Part shown: positions 17,110 to 25,221 of the stretch, piece by piece
How positions within the stretch are numbered: the first letter of the stretch is position 1
How the letters are laid out: each line of letters starts with the position of its first letter
From: Bacteroidales bacterium
GTDB lineage: Bacteria > Bacteroidota > Bacteroidia > Bacteroidales > ML635J-15
NCBI GenBank assembly: GCA_003249955.1
Contig: QKHS01000089.1
Location: 1 to 64,000 of the forward strand
Direction: 5' to 3'
DNA length: 64,000 nt
The notes under the pieces: generated by a model
Seen by the model: the letters and a program-made list of their open reading frames with translations, nothing else
Database searches by the model: none
What the model was told of the DNA's origin: nothing
Position numbers and translations under genes: made by a program

Positions 17110-18267
17110 TTAATACTGATTATAGCATTTTTTGCAGTCTCATGCACAGGAATATCATTTCTTTCCAAAAAGGGAACAGGACTTTACATTATAATCGAAA
17201 ACGATAAAGCCGGTTATATCAACGATAAAGGAAAAATTGTAATTGAGCCTCAGTTTGACTATTGTGGAGATCCGTATTTTTATTTGTCAGATTGTACAGA
17301 TTATTTCTATGACGGAGAATATGCAATTGCAATGAAGAATAATAAATTTGGATTGATTGACAGTAAAGGGAAAACAGTTCTCGGTTTTAAATATGATGTT
17401 CTCATTGATGAATATGACGGTAACTACTCAACTACTGTAAACGGGAAATACGGGATGATTAATAATAAAGGAGAAACATTGGTTCCGTATTTATTCGATT
17501 CGGAATATTTTTTAAGTGCTGATGATATTTTCCCGGCTAAAATTAACGATATATGTGTATTGTACAATCCAAAAGACGTATCGGTGAGTGAAACGGAATA
17601 TGATTATATCTCTCCGTTTTTTCATGGATATGCGGTTGTGGAAAAGGGAAGAAAAGAAGGAATAATTGACCGTGAAGGAAATGTGATTTTCGATGTTGTT
17701 TATGACAAAATTGACAATTTCGACAAAGAGCACATTTGTGTGTCGGAAAACGGCAGGTGGAGTTTTATGAATATTAATCAGGAGAAGCTAATTGATTCTG
17801 TTTATTATGATGCAGAGTGCTTTGAAGACGGTTATGCTGTTGTGAAAAGATTTAAATACGGTGTAATAGATAGTTCCGGAAATATTGTAATTCCTTTTGA
17901 ATATGATTATCTGAGAAATTCCGGCGATGGCTATTTTGAATTCAGCGGTAAAAATCCTTATGTTTTCGGTTTGATAAATTATAGACAGGATACTGTTTTA
18001 GACTGTAAATATTACTACATTTTTTACTACGACGGGGTAGCCGAAGTTGCTGAATCTGAACATGATTTGTATGGAGTTATAGATGTTGAAACAGGTACAG
18101 AACTTGTTTCCTGTGTTTTTAGTCGCGTAGAGTGTCTTGACGATTTTATCACAAGGTTACATTTTTACGGTGATGACGGACAGGAATTTTTCGGCTATGT
18201 AAATAATAAAAATCAGATAATCTGGTCGAACAATACAGAATTGCTGGAGGAGAAACTAAAAAAGTAA
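17095..18267 (+). CDS. WG-repeat lipoprotein
   Basis: 390 residues. A lipoprotein signal (MKNPVLILIIAFFAVSC, lipobox AVSC, Cys17) is followed by about eight KWG/WG-type repeats of roughly 35-45 residues, such as AGYINDKGKIVIEPQFDY, FGLIDSKGKTVLGFKYD, YGMINNKGETLVPYLFD, EGIIDREGNVIFDVVYD and YGVIDSSGNIVIPFEYD. Such repeats form beta-rich surface domains, commonly on Bacteroidota envelope proteins, with unknown binding targets. Its promoter and first codons lie in the 69-bp repeat duplicated upstream at 15046. Confidence 0.88.
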   Translation: MKNPVLILIIAFFAVSCTGISFLSKKGTGLYIIIENDKAGYINDKGKIVIEPQFDYCGDPYFYLSDCTDYFYDGEYAIAMKNNKFGLIDSKGKTVLGFKYDVLIDEYDGNYSTTVNGKYGMINNKGETLVPYLFDSEYFLSADDIFPAKINDICVLYNPKDVSVSETEYDYISPFFHGYAVVEKGRKEGIIDREGNVIFDVVYDKIDNFDKEHICVSENGRWSFMNINQEKLIDSVYYDAECFEDGYAVVKRFKYGVIDSSGNIVIPFEYDYLRNSGDGYFEFSGKNPYVFGLINYRQDTVLDCKYYYIFYYDGVAEVAESEHDLYGVIDVETGTELVSCVFSRVECLDDFITRLHFYGDDGQEFFGYVNNKNQIIWSNNTELLEEKLKK

Positions 18268-18564
18268 TTGCTAAGCTTTAATACTGGGTATGACAGGGTA
18301 ACACTTATTAGAAATTTGGATAAATGATGTTAAAACGAGTAAATAATTAAATTTGTTTTGAAGCTACTGTATTTACGGGATTCTAATTACCTGGTATTTG
18401 TGTTAAAAGCTATGCTGAGATAATGATTCAGCAGATATTATTTGTAAAATAAATTATGATTTTATAATGTGTGTTACCCTGCTGGTTATGATAGCTCGTA
18501 TTCTTTTTCGCCTTAAACAATATTAATAACTCTGCGACAGTTAATTATCAGGAAAATCAAAATA

Positions 18565-18942
18565 ATGAAAAATCAAAAATTCTCTGTGAAAAACAGATTG
18601 AAAAGTTTTAAATATGCTTTTAGCGGATTAAAAACTCTTGTTACAGAAGAGCATAACTCGTGGATTCATATTCTGGCTGCAATAATTGCTATAACCGCAG
18701 GTTTTCTGACGAAGATAAATTTGTACGAATGGGTAGCTGTAATTTTTGTAATAGGATTTGTAATTACATTGGAAATAATAAACTCGGCTATAGAGAATCT
18801 GGCAGATTTTGTTTCGCCGGATAAGCATGATAAAATAAAAAAAATCAAAGACCTGTCCGCTGCAGGAGTTCTGATAGCTGCTATAACAGCATTAATTACC
18901 GGACTTATTATATTTATACCTAAAATAACAGATCTATGCTGA
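18565..18942 (+). CDS. dgkA: diacylglycerol kinase/undecaprenol kinase family protein
   Basis: A 125-residue membrane protein with three hydrophobic helices (about 33-51, 54-73, 97-119). It has the conserved DgkA signatures: EHN near the first helix, EIINSAIENLADF (about 70-82) and the KDLSAAGVLIAA segment. The family phosphorylates diacylglycerol or, in Gram-positive and many Bacteroidota-type members, undecaprenol, recycling lipid carriers for cell-wall synthesis. The next gene (DUF1361) starts before this one ends (7-base overlap), so they are co-translated. Which lipid is used cannot be told. Confidence 0.9.
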   Translation: MKNQKFSVKNRLKSFKYAFSGLKTLVTEEHNSWIHILAAIIAITAGFLTKINLYEWVAVIFVIGFVITLEIINSAIENLADFVSPDKHDKIKKIKDLSAAGVLIAAITALITGLIIFIPKITDLC

Positions 18943-19601
18943 AAACCCTGATAAAAAACAAACGCCTGCAGGAAACAATTTTTCTGGCTGTATTAACTTT
19001 ATATTGCTTTTGCTTTTCGTTATTCAGATTTGTTTATACCGATACCAAGGTGTTTTTATTTCTGAACTGGAATTTGTTTTTGGCATTTATCCCATGGGCA
19101 TTGACCAGCATAAGTATTCTCCGGCCGGGAATTCAGAAATCGAAATTTACAGTTTTTATTTTGCTGCTCAGTTGGCTGCTGTTTTTTCCGAATGCGCCAT
19201 ATATTTTAACCGATTTATTCCATCTCAGGCTAAAAACCTCTATGCCTATATGGTTCGATTTGCTTTTAATATTGTCATTTGCCTGGACAGGATTAATATT
19301 CGGATTTCTTAGTCTCTGGGATATTGAGCAGATTTTAAGCAAATCAATAAAGCTTGTATATGTGAGGATTATCTCGGTTCTGCTTCTGTTTCTCGGAAGT
19401 TTCGGTATATACTTAGGCCGTTATCTCAGATGGAATAGCTGGGATATTATAACCGAACCGTTTAAATTAATGTATGATGTGGGTGATAGATTAATAAATC
19501 CATTTGAGCATCCGCAAACATGGGGCATGACAATTCTTATGGGATTGTTCCTTAATATGATTTACTGGTCATTCCGTTTAATAAGAAAAAGGCCGGAGTA
19601 G
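18936..19601 (+). CDS. DUF1361 integral membrane protein
   Basis: A 221-residue polytopic membrane protein with about seven hydrophobic helices. The signature FFPNAPYILTDLFHL (about 84-98) is the conserved core of DUF1361, and GIYLGRYLRWNSWDI (about 157-171) is the second conserved block. The biochemical function of the family is unknown. It overlaps dgkA by 7 bases, so it may work in the same lipid or cell-envelope process. Confidence 0.85.
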   Translation: MLKTLIKNKRLQETIFLAVLTLYCFCFSLFRFVYTDTKVFLFLNWNLFLAFIPWALTSISILRPGIQKSKFTVFILLLSWLLFFPNAPYILTDLFHLRLKTSMPIWFDLLLILSFAWTGLIFGFLSLWDIEQILSKSIKLVYVRIISVLLLFLGSFGIYLGRYLRWNSWDIITEPFKLMYDVGDRLINPFEHPQTWGMTILMGLFLNMIYWSFRLIRKRPE

Positions 19602-19751
19602 GAGAGAGAATACTCACATATAAGGACACGATTAAACATAAAAATTACAATTTTCTACCAAAAAAATATTTTCATGTCTCTTGAATGTTTTGTAGCTTAG
19701 CCCCAAAATATTAAGCTTTTATCTTTGGTTATTAATTATAGAATAAGACAT

Positions 19752-21320
19752 ATGAAATTATTTTTACCGTTTTTGCTTTTTGCTTTTATTACCGGAAATA
19801 TTTTTGCTCAGGAAAGAAAGGTTGAGGACACAAATCAGAAATATCTTAACTGGCAGAATAAAGATTTTGCGACAGATAAAGTTCTCGGGACAAGTGTTGA
19901 TAAGCTATACAATACGGCTCTTAAAGATATTAAACCGAAAAAAACAGTTGTAGTAGCGGTCATTGACGGAGGTGTGGATATTAATCATGAAGATCTGGCC
20001 GGACAAATATGGGTAAACGAAGACGAAATAGTAGGTAATAATATTGATGACGATAATAACGGTTATGTGGATGATATTCATGGCTGGAACTTTATAGGCA
20101 ATAGTTCAGGTAAAAATATTACTTATGAAAATCTTGAATATACCAGAATTGTGAAAGCAGGAGATGAAACCAATAAAGATTATGCAGCGGCAAAATCGAA
20201 GTATGATGCCAAGCTGGCAGAAATGACAGAAGAGAAAAAAAATGTTGACGGTTTTGAAAAGGTTTATCTTGAGGCAAAATCAATCATTTATAAAAAGACA
20301 GGTATTGAAGTTCATAATTTACAGGATTTAAGCAAAGTGGATTCTTATGACAATAATGTTCTTAATGCAAAGCAGTTTTTAAAAGAGAAATACAGCCTTG
20401 GGTTCACCGAAGAAGATCTGGCATACATACAGGAAAGAAATGCTGAGTATCTGGATTTTTTGTTAAACCTTGAATATAATCCCAGGGAAGTTATTGGTGA
20501 TAATCCGCTGGATTTGAAGGACAGAGCTTATGGGAATAACGATGTTAAAGGACCGAGAGCAGACCACGGGACATCGGTAGCCGGAGTAATTGCAGGTCTT
20601 AGAAATAACGGTCTCGGAATCAACGGAATTGCTACAGATGTTAAGATTATGGTTATACGATCGACACCAAAAGGAGATGAAAGAGATAAAGATGTTGCGC
20701 TTGCAATAATTTACGCGGTTGATAACGGTGCCGATATTATTAATATGAGTTTCGGAAAGGAGTTTTCTCCAAATAAAGAATTTGTTGACAATGCCGTAAA
20801 ATACGCCGAAGATCACAATGTCCTTATTGTTCATTCTGCCGGTAATTATGGACTTAATCTCGATCTTAACGAAAGCTTTCCGAGCGATCGCTATATAGAC
20901 AGGACTGAAGCAAAAAACTGGATTAGCGTAGGTGCTTCGGATATGTTGCCGGATATGAACCTTGCAGGAATATTCTCGAATTACGGAGTAAAACATGTTG
21001 ATATTTTTGCACCGGGAGTAAATGTTACATCTCTTGATACCTGCAATACTTACGATACAGGAAGCGGAACAAGTATAGCCTCACCGGTAGTTACAGGAAT
21101 TGCTGCACTTATTTTATCATATTACCCGGATCTTAAACCGGAGGAATTAATTCAGATAATAATGGAAAGTGCAAATAAAGCTAATTTGCCTAAGAAAGTT
21201 CTGGTTCCATGTCTTTCTTCACCAAAAAGAAAAAAAGTAAAGTTTTCTGAATTGTCAAAAAGTGGCGGAATAATAAATGCATATGACGCTTTTATGTTGG
21301 TACAGGAGAGGTATAAGTAA
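19752..21320 (+). CDS. secreted S8 (subtilisin-like) serine peptidase
   Basis: 522 residues from the ATG at 19752, which begins a good signal peptide (MKLFLPFLLFAFITGNIFA-QER); the in-frame TTG at 19725 is less likely. The subtilase triad is complete: Asp in VAVIDGGVDINHEDL (about residue 69), His in ADHGTSVAGVIAG (about 274), and Ser in GSGTSIASPVVTG (about 438). An insertion of about 180 mostly helical residues separates the Asp and His motifs, much longer than in classical subtilisins but seen in Bacteroidota members. No T9SS tail is present, so it probably acts in the periplasm. The role is likely protein quality control or peptide use. Confidence 0.9.
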   Translation: MKLFLPFLLFAFITGNIFAQERKVEDTNQKYLNWQNKDFATDKVLGTSVDKLYNTALKDIKPKKTVVVAVIDGGVDINHEDLAGQIWVNEDEIVGNNIDDDNNGYVDDIHGWNFIGNSSGKNITYENLEYTRIVKAGDETNKDYAAAKSKYDAKLAEMTEEKKNVDGFEKVYLEAKSIIYKKTGIEVHNLQDLSKVDSYDNNVLNAKQFLKEKYSLGFTEEDLAYIQERNAEYLDFLLNLEYNPREVIGDNPLDLKDRAYGNNDVKGPRADHGTSVAGVIAGLRNNGLGINGIATDVKIMVIRSTPKGDERDKDVALAIIYAVDNGADIINMSFGKEFSPNKEFVDNAVKYAEDHNVLIVHSAGNYGLNLDLNESFPSDRYIDRTEAKNWISVGASDMLPDMNLAGIFSNYGVKHVDIFAPGVNVTSLDTCNTYDTGSGTSIASPVVTGIAALILSYYPDLKPEELIQIIMESANKANLPKKVLVPCLSSPKRKKVKFSELSKSGGIINAYDAFMLVQERYK

Positions 21321-21636
21321 TGTTTGTCCGGCCACTTTTAATGTCGTTTTGTAAGAAAATCGTATTTGTTCAGGTGTTTTGATCAGAACATTCGCCGGCA
21401 ATCAATATTTGTTATCAATGGTAATCTGGACTCTGTGCAAATTGTAATTGGCGCTTAATATGAGTTTGTGCTTCTATACTGAAAAATTAATCAAGTAGAT
21501 CGCGCTATACTCAACGCGTTTGCAACTGCATACCGCACCGATTACAGATTACCAATTACAGATCACAAAAATATCTATTCAGGCTAAATAATTATAAAAA
21601 ATCAGATATTCGTAAATCCACAGACTTTATTTTCTT
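21321..21636. other. convergent intergenic region
   Basis: This lies between the S8 peptidase and the end of dnaX. It contains the low-complexity direct repeats GATTACAGATTACCAATTACAGATCAC at about 21538-21566. No terminator with a T-run or small gene was recognised. Confidence 0.4.
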
Positions 21637-23412
21637 TTACTCAAAATCCAGATTTAACTGATCTCTCAGTTTTTTTACGTCGGGATTGAGCTGAATCATG
21701 TCCTGAAGTTTTTCTTCGTCGGATTTAAAAGTTTTTTTTTGCTCTGTCTCTCCTATGGTATATTCCAGTTCAAAGTTTCTGTTGTTCAGCCCGGTTCTCA
21801 TGTACCTAAGGGTTTCGTGCATAAATGTCTCAAGCTTGTTTTTTATTGCAAGACTTTCGACAACAACAACATATTTGAAATCCTCAATGTTTTTCGGAAC
21901 ATGATTGGTAAGAAAAGTGTGTAAGCGTGGATTGTCTGCGTGAGTTTCGGCATATTTTATCCATACATAATTAAGCTTTTCATCATCGAAACTATCTGTG
22001 CCTACAGTGCTGTAGTCGTTTTTATTTTGTCCGGGTTCCTGAACCTGCAAAGGTTCATCATTTTCTTTGGCAAGCTCTTTAAGCGAAATACTTTTTATGC
22101 TTTGTCTGTAATTAGACTCATTGCCGGTAGTAGCGGTAGCCGGAGTTTCTTTTGCCGGTTCTGAAGCCGTTTTTGGCTCGGCTACAGGTTGTTTAATCTC
22201 GGGTTTTGCTGTTTCAGGAGTGGTTGCAACAGTTTCTTTTACCGGCTCCGGTTTTTCGGGGGCAGGGGCTTCTGTTTTTGCCGGCTGCTCCTGAACCGGA
22301 ATTGCAGCACCGCTTATTTTGTTATCAATATTACAAATGTTAAGCAGGGCAATTTCAACAAGTAATCTCTTGTTCTGGCTTATCTTGTAGTTTAAGTCAC
22401 ACTGATTTGCAAACTCAATAGCTTTAAAAAGGAAAGGTACGGAACAAATCTGGGAATTGGCTAGATAGTCCTGTTTTGTCTTTTTCCCCACCTCAAGCAG
22501 GTCAACAGTTCCGGGATCTTTGCAAACCAGTAAATCTCTGAAGTGAGATGCCAGTCCGGAAATAAAGTAATTGGCTTCAAAACCTTTTTTCAGTACATCA
22601 TCAAATTCTTTCAGTGCACTTACAAAATCACCGGCAATAAATGCACGGGTAATTCTGAAATATGTTTCATAATCGAGAACATTAAGGTTCCTGATTGTTG
22701 TTTCGTAGGTAATATTTTTGCCGCTGAAACTTACAATCTGGTCAAAAATGGAAAGAGCATCACGCATGGCACCGTCTGCCTTTTGAGCCATAATGTGCAA
22801 AGCATCGTGTTCTGCATCAATATTTTCACGCTCAGCAACAAATTCCAGTCTTGAACGAATGTCTTCCACACTTATTCTGTTGAAATCGAAAATCTGACAG
22901 CGGGAAAGTATGGTTGGAAGAATTTTATGTTTTTCGGTAGTTGCAAGAATAAAAATCACATGTTTGGGCGGCTCTTCCAGAGTTTTTAAAAATGCATTAA
23001 ATGCTGCACTCGACAACATGTGAACCTCGTCAATTATATAAACAGAATAAGAACCGAGTTGCGGCGGGATTCTCACCTGGTCTATCAGATTACGGATGTC
23101 CTCCACGGAGTTGTTTGAAGCTGCATCAAGCTCGTGGATGTTAAGAGAACGCAGTTTGTTAAAAGCTACACATGATTCACACTCATTACAGGCTTCGTGG
23201 TCTTCTGTAAGATTCGAGCAGTTTATTGTTTTTGCAAAAATACGGGCGCATGTTGTTTTACCAACGCCACGCGGTCCGCAAAACAGGTAAGCCTGTGCAA
23301 GCTGGTTAATCTTTATCGAGTTCTTTAATGTCTGGGTAATAGAATCCTGACCAACGACAGATTCAAAACTATCGGGTCTGTATTTTCGTGCCGAAACAAT
23401 ATAATTATCCAT
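21637..23412 (-). CDS. dnaX: DNA polymerase III subunit gamma/tau
   Basis: 591 residues from the ATG at 23412 (MDNYIVSARKYRPDSF); an upstream in-frame ATG at 23448 adds 12 unlikely residues. This is the clamp-loader ATPase: Walker A GPRGVGKTT, a zinc-binding module (Cys-x8-Cys-x2-Cys-x2-Cys within CSNLTEDHEACNECESC), Walker B IIDEVHM, and the SRC arginine finger in LPTILSRCQIF. After domain III there is a Pro/Ala/Glu-rich linker (about 355-425) and a C-terminal tau-like domain. It loads the beta clamp and couples polymerases at the replication fork. No programmed frameshift site was obvious. Confidence 0.95.
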   Translation of the reverse strand: MDNYIVSARKYRPDSFESVVGQDSITQTLKNSIKINQLAQAYLFCGPRGVGKTTCARIFAKTINCSNLTEDHEACNECESCVAFNKLRSLNIHELDAASNNSVEDIRNLIDQVRIPPQLGSYSVYIIDEVHMLSSAAFNAFLKTLEEPPKHVIFILATTEKHKILPTILSRCQIFDFNRISVEDIRSRLEFVAERENIDAEHDALHIMAQKADGAMRDALSIFDQIVSFSGKNITYETTIRNLNVLDYETYFRITRAFIAGDFVSALKEFDDVLKKGFEANYFISGLASHFRDLLVCKDPGTVDLLEVGKKTKQDYLANSQICSVPFLFKAIEFANQCDLNYKISQNKRLLVEIALLNICNIDNKISGAAIPVQEQPAKTEAPAPEKPEPVKETVATTPETAKPEIKQPVAEPKTASEPAKETPATATTGNESNYRQSIKSISLKELAKENDEPLQVQEPGQNKNDYSTVGTDSFDDEKLNYVWIKYAETHADNPRLHTFLTNHVPKNIEDFKYVVVVESLAIKNKLETFMHETLRYMRTGLNNRNFELEYTIGETEQKKTFKSDEEKLQDMIQLNPDVKKLRDQLNLDFE

Positions 23413-23448
23413 TCTAGAATTATTTTCTACAAAAATAATTAAAAGCAT

Positions 23449-24026
23449 TAAGAGTTAAAATATTTGGAAAGGATTGTTGATAAAATAATAATTGATTTTG
23501 AATGTTTGCTGTTATCAGATTTATTTGTTTGTTTTTGTGTAGCTATTGAGTAGGGGCAAAAATGTCATCATACAAGTTATTATGTCCCGTCTCTATGAGA
23601 CTCATGTTATAAGGTCAGACATTGGCATGCGGACTAAAGTCAGTAATTAGAACCTTTACGAGCCGAAGGCTCTCACAATTGATGTCTGGATTTGAATCAG
23701 TCCGGTACGGACGGGATCTCGAAAATGCGGACTTTAGTCCGCTTATGATGAGCTACTTTTATCAGAGTCTCGTAGAGACGGGACATAAAAATGATGTTAA
23801 GCAAGTAATTATAATCTGTTTCGGCAAAATCAAAGCTGAGTATTTTGCTGATTGCATTTCCGGTGTAAGCTGATATGAGTAGATATTCAGGGGAAAAACA
23901 CGCAGAATAATCACTTTTTTTATTAAAAACAAAATGAATGAAACTTTTTAATTATTTTTACGGCAATTCAGTACACAAATGATGCTGTAGCAACTACTAT
24001 GCATAATTCTTAAAACAGTATGAAAT
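23449..24026. other. intergenic region carrying a structured repeat
   Basis: The stretch is dominated by the nested inverted repeat at 23582-23788. An open frame of 83 codons across it (23622-23873) follows the palindromes and is not taken as a gene. The remainder is AT-rich. Confidence 0.6.
23582..23788. repeat. 207-bp nested inverted repeat (MITE/REP-like or structured RNA)
   Basis: The outer arms are 23 bp (23582-23604 and 23766-23788) with one mismatch. A second inner pair of 13 bp is at 23630-23642 and 23731-23743 (GCGGACTAAAGTC). Inside are two tight hairpins, GAGCC-GAA-GGCTC at 23661-23673 and GTCCG-GTA-CGGAC at 23701-23713. The whole would fold as a stem leading into a branched junction. 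No transposase is adjacent. It may be a miniature mobile element or a REP-type unit mobilised in trans. Confidence 0.85.
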
Positions 24027-24521
24027 ATGGATGAAACCAGATTTGTTTCGAAAACAAAAAAATCAATTTTTTATCAAATTGCCTTTACACTTGTTTTGTT
24101 GTATGCAATATTCTGGATGCAGGTATTCTTTTTCGGGAGGATTGCTTTAGGCATGGGAGCTCTTCTGTTAATTGGTTACACAGATGGTTTTGATATCGAT
24201 TTTAAAGGGAAAAAATACCGGAAAACAAAATATTTGGGACCAATGGCTTTCGGTAAGTGGATAGATCTGCCGGAGGTTAAATACATTTCTGTATTTAGAG
24301 TAATTATTACAAGCGGTGTAAGAGGGTTGTCAAATACCAGAGTTTCAAGTCAGGAAAAAGTAATTGTAATAAATCTTATTTATGACAAAAATAAGAGGTT
24401 ACGTGTTTACAAAACAGAAGATAAAAATGATGCATTTGAAAAAGCAGGATTGATTTCCAAAGGTTTGGGGCTTCGGATTTATGATGCTACCGAAAGAGAA
24501 GGGAAGTGGCTTGATGAATAG
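24027..24521 (+). CDS. hypothetical membrane-anchored protein
   Basis: 164 residues. Two hydrophobic helices near the N-terminus (about 14-31 and 34-50) are followed by a soluble domain of about 110 residues (DGFDIDFKGKKYRKTKYLG...) with a strand-rich, PH-like pattern (KWIDLPEVKYISVFRVII, VIVINLIYDKNKRLRVYK). No family was recognised. Bacteroidota have many short proteins of this plan; function unknown. It is followed by a bidirectional terminator shared with iorB. Confidence 0.6.
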   Translation: MDETRFVSKTKKSIFYQIAFTLVLLYAIFWMQVFFFGRIALGMGALLLIGYTDGFDIDFKGKKYRKTKYLGPMAFGKWIDLPEVKYISVFRVIITSGVRGLSNTRVSSQEKVIVINLIYDKNKRLRVYKTEDKNDAFEKAGLISKGLGLRIYDATEREGKWLDE

Positions 24522-24571
24522 TGATTGTGTTTGCCTGAATTTTTAATAAACAGACGGTTAATATATAAAAG

Positions 24572-24599
24572 AAAAGACTGCCGGATTTGACAGTCTTTT
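24572..24599. terminator. bidirectional rho-independent terminator
   Basis: A 9-bp stem (AAAAGACTG at 24572-24580 and its complement at 24591-24599) with a 10-nt loop has A- and T-runs on both sides. It sits between convergent genes, the 24027 gene and iorB. Confidence 0.8.
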
Positions 24600-24619
24600 A
24601 CTTTGATTTTTATGAAATA

Positions 24620-25201
24620 TTACATTTTTGATTTTGCAAAATCGTAACCTGCATGTAAAGCTTTAATGTTCATTTCAACTACTTCTTCGCCTTTGCGTCC
24701 GAACAGTGATTTTATACCGCCTTCGAGTTCTTCTATCGAAAGCCCGAGGAAAGGAGCTGCTGCGCCCAACATTACAATATTAGAAGCTCTTGCATTTCCT
24801 GTGTCTTTTGCAATCTGATCTGCGTCCAGAGCAATCTTATCAGGCAATTCATTAATCCTGTTCATAATAGTTTCGGTATCTGGATAGTCAGGAATATTGT
24901 TAAAAGGAACGATGTTGGTAATTACGTAACCTCCTTTTCTGAGGTAAGGTAAATACCTGAGTGCTTCCATAGGTTCTACCGATAAAATAATGTCTGCGGA
25001 ACCTTTTGCAATCAGGTCAGAGTAAATCGGTTTGTCCGAAATACGCAGGTTGGACTGAACATCACCGCCACGCTGGCTCATACCGTGTACTTCTGCCTGT
25101 TTAAGGTAAAGGTTCTTGTTTACAGCAGCCATGCCAATTGTTGCAGCAATAGTTAAAATCCCTTGTCCGCCGACACCTGCTAAAATTATATCTGTTTTCA
25201 T
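24620..25201 (-). CDS. iorB: indolepyruvate:ferredoxin oxidoreductase, beta subunit
   Basis: 193 residues. It has the pyruvate/ketoisovalerate oxidoreductase gamma-type fold: the N-terminal GVGGQGILTIA (about residues 9-19), the AEVHGMSQRGGDV segment (about 37-49), and VMLGAAAPFLGL. With IorA it oxidatively decarboxylates aryl pyruvates from Trp, Phe and Tyr to acyl-CoA, reducing ferredoxin. It is encoded directly after iorA with a 20-base gap, so it is co-transcribed. The convergent terminator at 24572-24599 ends the operon. Confidence 0.93.
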   Translation of the reverse strand: MKTDIILAGVGGQGILTIAATIGMAAVNKNLYLKQAEVHGMSQRGGDVQSNLRISDKPIYSDLIAKGSADIILSVEPMEALRYLPYLRKGGYVITNIVPFNNIPDYPDTETIMNRINELPDKIALDADQIAKDTGNARASNIVMLGAAAPFLGLSIEELEGGIKSLFGRKGEEVVEMNIKALHAGYDFAKSKM

Positions 25202-25221
25202 TGTTTTAAGTTTTAATTGGT

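Noticed and set aside
19725-19751. TTG start for the S8 peptidase
   Set aside because: The ATG at 19752 starts a textbook signal peptide; the upstream residues would place charged and aromatic residues before it.
23622-23873. 83-codon open frame between dnaX and the 24027 gene
   Set aside because: It runs straight through the palindromic arms and hairpins of the nested repeat; its composition follows the inverted repeats and it has no start signal.
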